From NCBI RefSeq assembly GCF_029953635.1, contig NZ_CP124543.1, positions 434,001-498,000 of the forward strand: 64,000 bases of DNA. The letters are read 5' to 3'. Made by a program: the position numbers and the translations under genes. Position 1 is the stretch's first letter; each line of letters starts with the position of its first letter. This DNA comes from Halotia branconii CENA392. GTDB taxonomy: Bacteria > Cyanobacteriota > Cyanobacteriia > Cyanobacteriales > Nostocaceae. A model generated the notes under the pieces. That model did not search any database. It was not told the origin of the DNA and worked only from the letters and a program-made list of their open reading frames with translations. Below, piece after piece: positions 42,040 through 48,835 of the stretch.

Positions 42040-42885
42040 CTTTCAATTAAATGAAACCCGGCAACGGGATTGAAACTTTGGGCTGGCCTTTGCGATCGTA
42101 AACATCACTCTTTCAATTAAATGAAACCCGGCAACGGGATTGAAACATCGATCTTAGTTGATGTTCAATATCATCAAAGCTTTCAATTAAATGAAACCCG
42201 GCAACGGGATTGAAACGAACCACCAGGCAATCCATCCTGACGCAGCACCGACTTTCAATTAAATGAAACCCGGCAACGGGATTGAAACATCAAGCAAGGT
42301 CTCCGTGATTTAGCTCAAGAAACCGACTTTCAATTAAATGAAACCCGGCAACGGGATTGAAACATAAGTATCGCTATTTTCCCAATAACATGGGTTGACT
42401 TTCAATTAAATGAAACCCGGCAACGGGATTGAAACTAAAAAGTTCTATCCGCCCCTGGCGCATTTATTTGACTTTCAATTAAATGAAACCCGGCAACGGG
42501 ATTGAAACAAGAATTTCTAACTCATTACTCATTACTCATTACTTCTTACTCCTTTCAATTAAATGAAACCCGGCAACGGGATTGAAACCGATCGCAGATT
42601 ACCTAAAATCACGAACAAATAGTGATACTTTCAATTAAATGAAACCCGGCAACGGGATTGAAACAAACCTTTATGCCTCCTGTTCCAGCGAACGAAGGAA
42701 CTTTCAATTAAATGAAACCCGGCAACGGGATTGAAACACAACGATTCAGGGTTGAAAGCTTTTATAGCAGCGCAACTTTCAATTAAATGAAACCCGGCAA
42801 CGGGATTGAAACGAGTCAAAGCCGGGAAGGTTCCACTATGTCCGAGCACTTTCAATTAAATGAAACCCGGCAACGGGATTGAAAC
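42040..42885 (+). CRISPR. CRISPR array 2: 12 repeats of 37 nt, 11 spacers (type I-D)
   Basis: Repeats start at 42040, 42110, 42180, 42252, 42327, 42399, 42472, 42552, 42628, 42701, 42776 and 42849. Spacers are 33-43 nt. The repeat begins CTTTCAATTAAATG and ends CGGGATTGAAAC, differing from array 1 at a single position (T for A at base 8). It is read on the plus strand, away from the cas genes. All repeats look identical, including the last. No spacer is shared with array 1 by eye. It has no cas genes of its own and presumably depends on the operon at 33-39 kb. Confidence 0.97.
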
Positions 42886-42939
42886 AGGCTAAGTTTCATA
42901 TCATAGAACAAAGAGCCTTATTGTCAGGACTGCTTCACG

Positions 42940-43665
42940 ATGTATCAAACCGATCCGCCACTTTCCCCAAAAGATGTATTACCTACCATGTATGATCTTC
43001 CCAGTGAAGATGCTGAGGAACCTGGTTTGCCGGATCAGTTTCATTTGTTGCAATCTCGTCTCTTAGACGAAACCTTCTGTCCGCCAAATTATCCTAGCGA
43101 CCAAATATTTGTTGCTAGTGATCTGAATCTTTATTATGACGCGCGTCATCCTCTGTGGCAGAAGCGGCCAGATTGGTTTGCAGTCTTAGGTGTTTCTCGT
43201 CTCTATGAACAAAGAGATTTACGCTTAAGCTATGTAGTTTGGCAAGAAGCAGTTCATCCTTTTATTGTGGTTGAGTTACTTTCTCCCGGTACTGAAAAGG
43301 AAGACTTGGGTCAGACATTGCGGGATATTGAACAACCTCCAGGCAAATGGGAAGTATATGAACAGATCCTGCGCGTTCCTTATTACGCCGTATTTGATCG
43401 CTATAAATATGAATTCAAAATGTTTAAGCTGGATGGGGGTCGCTATGCAGAGGTAGCTTTGCCTGAACCACGTTTCTGGATGCCCGAAATAAAATTAGGC
43501 TTGGGTGTATGGCAAGGATGCTATCGAGATGTAGAACAGCCTTGGTTACGTTGGTATGATAGCAAAGGCAACTGGGTATCAACTTCCCTAGAACAAGAAA
43601 GACAACGAACACAAAGATTGATTGCACAGTTGAAAGCGCTTGGTGTTGAACCTGATTTAGATTAA
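42940..43665 (+). CDS. Uma2 family (DUF820) putative nuclease
   Basis: 241 residues. PD-(D/E)XK-like Uma2 pattern: IFVASDLNLYYD, KRPDWFAVLGV, PFIVVELLSPGTEKEDLG (catalytic E-x-L), EQILRVPYYAVFDRY and WMPEIKLGLGVWQG. Uma2 proteins are highly expanded in cyanobacteria; biological role unknown. It begins 55 bp after the last repeat of array 2, so it may be read from the array transcript. A C-terminal coiled tail (LEQERQRTQRLIAQLKALG) is usual in the family. Confidence 0.88.
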   Translation: MYQTDPPLSPKDVLPTMYDLPSEDAEEPGLPDQFHLLQSRLLDETFCPPNYPSDQIFVASDLNLYYDARHPLWQKRPDWFAVLGVSRLYEQRDLRLSYVVWQEAVHPFIVVELLSPGTEKEDLGQTLRDIEQPPGKWEVYEQILRVPYYAVFDRYKYEFKMFKLDGGRYAEVALPEPRFWMPEIKLGLGVWQGCYRDVEQPWLRWYDSKGNWVSTSLEQERQRTQRLIAQLKALGVEPDLD

Positions 43666-43728
43666 CTTTCTGAGAAATTCTTCTAAATAGTAGGATAAAG
43701 TTTCTCCATACTGATAAGATATTTCACC

Positions 43729-44628
43729 ATGCCTGAAGGAAAAATATTGTTGAAACCTAGCACTTTATGGACAAGTGTCAAAGAACAAACTGCACATGCT
43801 TTACAGTGTGGGGCGCTACTGTCAATACCGACGGAGTTTGAATTTGTAGAACAGGATGGCGTGCTATTTTTAGTGCGGATTTTATCTAATCTCAACCGCA
43901 AAAAAGCAGCTAAGGAAAAACAAGATAAACAAACTACTAACTCTGGAAAGGAATTTAACCCCTTCCTTCCCTATGAAGAGGATTTGTTTGTTGCGGATAT
44001 TTCCGAAACTCACGTATGTATTTTAAATAAATTTAACGTTGTTGATTACCATCTACTAATCATCACCCGTGCTTTTGAGGAACAGGAAAGCTTACTCACC
44101 CTAGAAGATTTTGCCGCTTTATGGGCATGTCTAGCTGATTTTGATGGTTTAGCATTCTACAACGGTGGCAAAATTGCAGGTGCTAGTCAGCGACACAAGC
44201 ATTTACAACTTGTACCTTTACCACTTGCACCTTGCGGTTGGCAGATACCTATTGAACCGCTATTGGCATCAGCTAAGTTGCAGGATTCTATTGCAACTAT
44301 ACCAGAACTTCCTTTTACACATGCTTTTGCACCACTAGACTCTGATTTGGTACAGTCTCCGTTAGCTTTGTTAGAGTGTTATCGCACCTTACTACGTGCT
44401 GTAGGTTTAGATGCAGTTGATGGCAATAAACAGTCTGGTGCTTACAATTTCTTAGCTACACGAGAATGGATGCTTATAATACCGCGATCGCAGGAGCATT
44501 TTCAGTCTATTTCGATCAACTCATTAGGATTTGCGGGTGCATTACTAGTACGAAACGAACAAGAAATGCAACTTCTCAAAAACCAAGGCCCAATGAATAT
44601 TCTAAAGAATGTCGGTGTATCTATTTAA
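43729..44628 (+). CDS. Ap4A phosphorylase / ATP adenylyltransferase-like protein
   Basis: 299 residues with the HIT-like catalytic motif QRHKHLQLVPLPL (H-x-H-x-Q), preceded by FNPFLPYEEDLFVADISETH and LNKFNVVDYHLLIITRAFEEQ, and the C-terminal domain with SGAYNFLATREWMLIIPRSQ. Such enzymes split diadenosine tetraphosphate with phosphate to ATP and ADP (family knowledge). Length agrees with Apa1/2 proteins. A long hairpin follows the stop. Confidence 0.88.
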   Translation: MPEGKILLKPSTLWTSVKEQTAHALQCGALLSIPTEFEFVEQDGVLFLVRILSNLNRKKAAKEKQDKQTTNSGKEFNPFLPYEEDLFVADISETHVCILNKFNVVDYHLLIITRAFEEQESLLTLEDFAALWACLADFDGLAFYNGGKIAGASQRHKHLQLVPLPLAPCGWQIPIEPLLASAKLQDSIATIPELPFTHAFAPLDSDLVQSPLALLECYRTLLRAVGLDAVDGNKQSGAYNFLATREWMLIIPRSQEHFQSISINSLGFAGALLVRNEQEMQLLKNQGPMNILKNVGVSI

Positions 44629-44632
44629 CTAG

Positions 44633-44699
44633 AGATTATAATTAGTGATTCGCTACATACAAATTTATCGCAAATGTAGCGAATCACTAATTATAATCT
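44633..44699. repeat. 26-bp perfect inverted repeat
   Basis: Arms start AGATTATAATTAGTGATTCG (44633-44658) and end AATCACTAATTATAATCT (44674-44699); loop 15 nt. It lies five bases past the phosphorylase stop. AT-rich without a T-run at the end; may be a hairpin-type MITE or terminator. Confidence 0.75.
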
Positions 44700-44767
44700 A
44701 AGTTCGGTAAGCTAGAGTAGGCTACTGCGATACCATTTTGATAATGTAAATCACATAACATCAGCTT

Positions 44768-45124
44768 ATGGAGCCAGACTCTTTACCAACTGAGTTGATT
44801 TTGACACATCCGCGTCAATCACTCGGCAAAATCCAACTCGATTGGAAACCCCAACCTGGAAATTATCTCGATTTTGAAGGCAAAACTTACGCGGTTTTAG
44901 AACGCCGCCACAGATACCAACTTAAATCAGGACGTTACCGCTTGAACAATATAGCCCTTTATGTACAGTCTGCTCAAAGACCAGCAGAGAAAAGTTTAGT
45001 AGCAGGACGTTGGGTAGTAGGTGATGCCACTTGTCGTTATAACGCTCATTCTGAAATCATTCGCTGTGCAGTCAAACCAGATGGGCCTTGTGAATGTTGC
45101 CATTTCTACGAAAGCATTAACTAA
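44768..45124 (+). CDS. DUF6464-like conserved cyanobacterial protein
   Basis: 118 residues. N-terminal beta-rich part (LILTHPRQSLGKIQLDWKPQPGNYLDFEGKTYAVLERRHRYQ) and a cysteine cluster at the C-terminus (DATCRYNAHSEIIRC, PDGPCECCHFY) that is likely to bind metal. I associate this combination with the cyanobacterial DUF6464 family; function unknown. Confidence 0.7.
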   Translation: MEPDSLPTELILTHPRQSLGKIQLDWKPQPGNYLDFEGKTYAVLERRHRYQLKSGRYRLNNIALYVQSAQRPAEKSLVAGRWVVGDATCRYNAHSEIIRCAVKPDGPCECCHFYESIN

Positions 45125-45155
45125 AATATAGTGTTTTTTTATGGACAAAACACAC

Positions 45156-45196
45156 CACTTTAGCCCCTAGCCCCTAACCCCTAGCCTCTAGCCCCT
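45156..45196. repeat. short tandem repeat (CCCCTAG units) overlapping fmt 3' end
   Basis: TAGCCCCTAGCCCCTAACCC continues into CCTAGCCTCTAGCCCCTCC. The last codons of fmt (GLEARG and stop) are read from inside this tract, so repeat growth has set the C-terminus. Confidence 0.8.
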
Positions 45197-46193
45197 CCTC
45201 TGTAAACACTTCTCCTACAGCTAAGCGAGTACCATTAACAAAATCCCATCCCGATTGGGGACGCTTACCAGCTGGCTGAACTTCTTGCAACAGCAATAAA
45301 CCCTCGCCAGTTTGAGTAATTGCTCCAATTCCCTTGGCGACGCTTACTACTTCTCCTGGATTACCCGATAGATTTGATAAATCAGGCAGTTTTTGAAGTA
45401 TGCTTTGTAAATCTGTGGGTAGCAGGCGATCGTAGGCAGAACCAAGGGGAATGGTAGCCGTAATCTTCAGCAGTTGGTTCCGAAAGCTAGTAGTACAGTT
45501 GGGATAAAAGCCTCGAATTTGATTGTGTAATTCAATAGCACTTTTCGACCAATCTAAGCCGTAATTTTGCTTTTGAATTAAAGGTGCGTAAGTCGCTTGT
45601 GAATTATCTTGAGGAATCGCTGCAATTTCTTGATTTTCTAACTTTAAGAGGGTTTCTAGCAATAAATCTCCACCAATTGCAGATAGCTTCTCGGCTAAAT
45701 CTTGGGCATTATCTAATAATCCAATAGGTGTAGTGGCTTTCAGTAACATTGCCCCAGTATCCATACCCGCATCCATTAACATTGTAGTAATGCCTGTTTC
45801 CTTCTCACCGTTATACAGACACCATTGAATTGGAGCTGCACCTCGATATTTGGGTAAAATTGAGCCATGTACATTAATACAACCCAACTTCGGCATAGCT
45901 AAAATTTGTGGCGATAAAATCTGTCCATAAGCAACAACCACAAACACATCTGCATCTAATTCTTGGAGTTTGCTTAAAGTCTCTATATCTTTCTTCACTC
46001 GCTGAGGTTGCCACACTGGTATATTATGAGCTAAGGCAACGTTTTTTACTGGTGAAGGAGTAAGTTTATTTCCTCGTTCCCGACGTTTATCTGGTTGAGT
46101 GACAACTGCCAAAACTTCAAATTTTGGTTGATTGAGTAACTTTTCTAAAGTGGGTATGGCAAATTGAGGAGTACCAAAAAAAACTAGTTTCAT
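45174..46193 (-). CDS. fmt: methionyl-tRNA formyltransferase
   Basis: Starting at ATG 46193 ([20 protein letters not shown]), 339 residues; an upstream in-frame ATG at 46226 lies in the neighbouring IS-like end. Formyl-donor domain with [26 protein letters not shown] (catalytic H and the SxLP loop) and [13 protein letters not shown]-terminal OB-fold with [16 protein letters not shown]. It formylates initiator Met-tRNA using 10-formyl-tetrahydrofolate. No def gene is adjacent. The C-terminal six residues come from a tandem repeat. Confidence 0.96.
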   Translation of the reverse strand: MKLVFFGTPQFAIPTLEKLLNQPKFEVLAVVTQPDKRRERGNKLTPSPVKNVALAHNIPVWQPQRVKKDIETLSKLQELDADVFVVVAYGQILSPQILAMPKLGCINVHGSILPKYRGAAPIQWCLYNGEKETGITTMLMDAGMDTGAMLLKATTPIGLLDNAQDLAEKLSAIGGDLLLETLLKLENQEIAAIPQDNSQATYAPLIQKQNYGLDWSKSAIELHNQIRGFYPNCTTSFRNQLLKITATIPLGSAYDRLLPTDLQSILQKLPDLSNLSGNPGEVVSVAKGIGAITQTGEGLLLLQEVQPAGKRPQSGWDFVNGTRLAVGEVFTEEGLEARG

Positions 46194-46214
46194 TAGTTTT
46201 GAATCAATAATCAT

Positions 46215-46435
46215 TGACATACTCACCGCCCTTAAAATGCGGTGATTCTTGACGACTCACTGCAACTTGCTACTGAAGTAGTCTTATAGTCGCTCCTCGT
46301 CCATTTAAGGTTGTGCCGATGCCCCATGCCGACCCTTCGGGTTCGCTACTTCGACGGGACAGAAACTGACACCGCCGAGTAGACTCACCATTTCTATAAT
46401 TGGTCTACAAAGATAGTATACATTGGTCTACAGAA
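46215..46435 (-). ncRNA. tnpB-less IS200/IS605-like end, possible omegaRNA
   Basis: Read on the minus strand: two TGTAGACCAAT words (46399-46432), then a structured GC-rich segment GTGTCAGTTTCTGTCCCGTC, a small hairpin CGAACCCGAAGGGTCGG, and finally TCAAGAATCACCGCATTTTA ending GGGCGGTGAGTATGTCAA. The last part resembles right ends of cyanobacterial IS605-group elements, where the TnpB guide RNA is encoded (from memory). No tnpA or tnpB remains. It sits directly upstream of fmt and may influence its expression. Confidence 0.4.
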
Positions 46436-46445
46436 GGAAGAGTTT

Positions 46446-47726
46446 TTAATTCTTTGCCTTTACCTTTTCTTGGTAATATTGTGCTGCTTGCGACATATTA
46501 AGTTGTAATAGCTTTTCATCTCCTAGCTGCTGACGAAAATGAGGCTTATGAGGCAATACCTGCAACTTACGAATAATTTCTGCTGCTACAGCTTTTGCTA
46601 ATAGCGGTGGTACAGAGTTACCGATTTGGCGGAATCCATGCCATTTAGTCACATGAAATCTAAACCAGTCCGGGTAAGAATGTAATCTTGCAGCTTCCCT
46701 GACTGTAATGCAGCGGGGTGTGAATGGATGAATCGGTCGAGGAGAGGTAAAAGAACCTCTATATTTGTCTGTTCCTGCTCTTAAAGTGTTGCAAACACCA
46801 GCCGGATGTAGTTTATGAAAACGACTAATCGGCTCTCTCTCTCCCGGAATCGTCGCAGCGAAACGTTGAATAGTTGTGAGTGAGTGTTTTGTTCTCAGAC
46901 TCGAAGAAAGGATTCGGGGATCAAAGTGACGCTGATATGCATAATCATCTACTAAAGTATTAATGCCGCGAAGTAGTAAAGCATAATTACTCGGTTTGCC
47001 ATACTCTACTATTATCCAATCTCTATTTAATAACTCTGAGTAATTTTCTACTTCTGGTATATCTCCAATTGCTTCCCAGACTGTGGGGCTATTGGGAAGC
47101 ATCGATAAATTTTGATTTGTAAAATTATTCGGCAATGCTTGTTTAGTAATTGGCTGGGGATATGGCGGTAACTCTACATCTTTCCTGGCCCCAATGAGAA
47201 ATAATCTCTCGCGGGATTGTGGCACTCCATAATGAGCAGCATTGAGAATATGATAATTTTCTGCTATTTGATAGCCATGAATTTTAAAATCGCCAATCAA
47301 AGCTTGCAGAATTTTTTTGTGTTCACCGACTGTAATTCCCCGAACATTTTCCATTATAAAAAACTTCGGTTGTAGTTCTAAAACTAATCGATGAAAATGA
47401 AATACTAAAGAGTTTCGCGGGTCATCAAAAGCTCGTTTACCCATGAGTGAAAAGCCTTGACATGGAGAGCCACAAATGACTGCATCGATCTCGCGATCGC
47501 CAATTTCAGAACGCTGTCTAATTTCTTGGGCTGTAGTATCCACAACACTTTGACACAACACAGACCAAAAAGGAAAATTAAACTCATGTATAGCACAGTG
47601 AATCGGGTCTATTTCCACAGATGCCAACACATCAAAACCAGCTTGTTCAAAGCCAAGGGTCATGCCGCCAGCACCGGCGAACAAATCAACTGCGATCGGT
47701 CGTTGTTTTCTCAAATCATGAGCCAT
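46446..47726 (-). CDS. DNA (cytosine-5) methyltransferase, solitary
   Basis: 426 residues with the full m5C set: motif I VDLFAGAGGMTLGFEQAGF, motif IV GSPCQGFSLMG with the catalytic cysteine, motif VI MENVRG, motif VIII QSRERLFLIG, and motif X RQIGNSVPPLLAKA. The target recognition domain lies between about residues 215 and 330. No restriction endonuclease gene is adjacent. In Synechocystis and Anabaena a solitary m5C enzyme modifies CGATCG, the core of HIP1 (from memory), and this could be its counterpart, but recognition cannot be read from sequence. Confidence 0.93.
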   Translation of the reverse strand: MAHDLRKQRPIAVDLFAGAGGMTLGFEQAGFDVLASVEIDPIHCAIHEFNFPFWSVLCQSVVDTTAQEIRQRSEIGDREIDAVICGSPCQGFSLMGKRAFDDPRNSLVFHFHRLVLELQPKFFIMENVRGITVGEHKKILQALIGDFKIHGYQIAENYHILNAAHYGVPQSRERLFLIGARKDVELPPYPQPITKQALPNNFTNQNLSMLPNSPTVWEAIGDIPEVENYSELLNRDWIIVEYGKPSNYALLLRGINTLVDDYAYQRHFDPRILSSSLRTKHSLTTIQRFAATIPGEREPISRFHKLHPAGVCNTLRAGTDKYRGSFTSPRPIHPFTPRCITVREAARLHSYPDWFRFHVTKWHGFRQIGNSVPPLLAKAVAAEIIRKLQVLPHKPHFRQQLGDEKLLQLNMSQAAQYYQEKVKAKN

Positions 47727-47858
47727 GACACCTCAACATAATTCGTAATTGATAATGACGTTTGCGGACTCGCTCTAAGCGTAGTTATACCGCAGACTTT
47801 ATGTCATTAATAGAAATACTTCGGCGAATTACTCACAATCGGCGAAAGGATAGAGGTA

Positions 47859-48257
47859 ATGACAACAAAGCGGGTTCTAGTGGTTGATAACGAGCAATAT
47901 ATTCAAGAAGTTGCCAAGATTTGCTTAGAAACTGTCGCAGGTTGGGAAGTACTAACAGCAAGTTCTGGTCAAGAGGGCATTGCTCAAGCCGTAGCTTGGC
48001 AACCAGATGTGATTTTATTAGATGTGATGATGCCAGATATGGATGGCATCACTACCTTTGAAAAGTTACAAGCAAATTCAGTTACCCAAGAAATTCCAGT
48101 AATTTTGCTCACGGCGAAAATTCAGTCTGCTGACCGTCGCCGCTATAATCAAATGGGCATGATTTCAGCGATCGCTAAACCGTTCAATCCCTTAGAATTA
48201 GCTAAACAAATAGCTGAGGTCTTGGGTTGGAGTTGGGAAACGCCTTTATCTCAGTAA
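47859..48257 (+). CDS. single-domain response regulator (CheY-like)
   Basis: 132 residues: acidic pocket VLVVDNEQY, phosphoacceptor Asp in DVILLDVMMPDMDG, switch Thr in PVILLTAK and Lys in IAKPFNPLELA. No output domain, so it should work by protein-protein interaction, as in chemotaxis/phototaxis or phosphorelays. The large chemoreceptor lies 600 bp away on the other strand, but no histidine kinase is nearby. The first acidic pair is DN instead of DD, a tolerated variation. Confidence 0.92.
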   Translation: MTTKRVLVVDNEQYIQEVAKICLETVAGWEVLTASSGQEGIAQAVAWQPDVILLDVMMPDMDGITTFEKLQANSVTQEIPVILLTAKIQSADRRRYNQMGMISAIAKPFNPLELAKQIAEVLGWSWETPLSQ

Positions 48258-48835
48258 TGATAACTTCACTGTTGAAACGATTTGAGGTAGTGCTTAAACC
48301 AATATTTTCGCCAATTTTCTCTTGGGCTTTAGTCCAAAGTGTAGTAGCGATCGCAGTAGCAACAGCAGCCAATGTCACAGTGATCATAAATTCACTACGA
48401 ATAAGTCTATAGTGTCTAGTGGTTTGTCAACCCAAAAATGACGGGTGGAGGCAAGCAGGGGAGGCAGTGCGGTCTTGGGGGTTCCCCCCAGGAGCAACTG
48501 CCGTGAAGCAGGGGAAGCAGAGGAAGCAGGGGGAGAAAAGAACTGGACTTTTTCCCATTAACCCAGCAAAGTTGACTTGCCAGAGTACTAGTACAGCAAG
48601 GCGGAATTAAAAATTAAAAATTAAAAATGAACACAGCATAAGCTTTTCATTGATTTGGAATGTGTGGTTTATTTTTGCCGAACTGTACTAATGGTCTATC
48701 GCATTAATTTTGAGGGTTAGAAGAACGAACCACAAAGTACGCTAAGAGCGCAAAGTTAAGAGTTAAAGAAGAGAAATTTAAAACCTAATTCAAATATCAA
48801 AACTTTTGGAAAAGACCATTAGTTTACTTGTAAAA
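48258..48835. other. intergenic region with tandem and dispersed repeats
   Basis: Contains AGCAGGGGAAGCAGAGGAAG-type tandem repeats (about 48450-48535), AAAATTAAAAATTAAAAATG repeats (about 48607-48630) and the inverted relative of the 7196-7278 dispersed repeat (about 48693-48775). Short frames across it (48227-48412, 48419-48610) are rejected. Confidence 0.7.

Noticed and set aside
48419..48610. 63-codon frame in the region after the response regulator
   Set aside because: Composed of AGCAGGG tandem repeats; no start signal.
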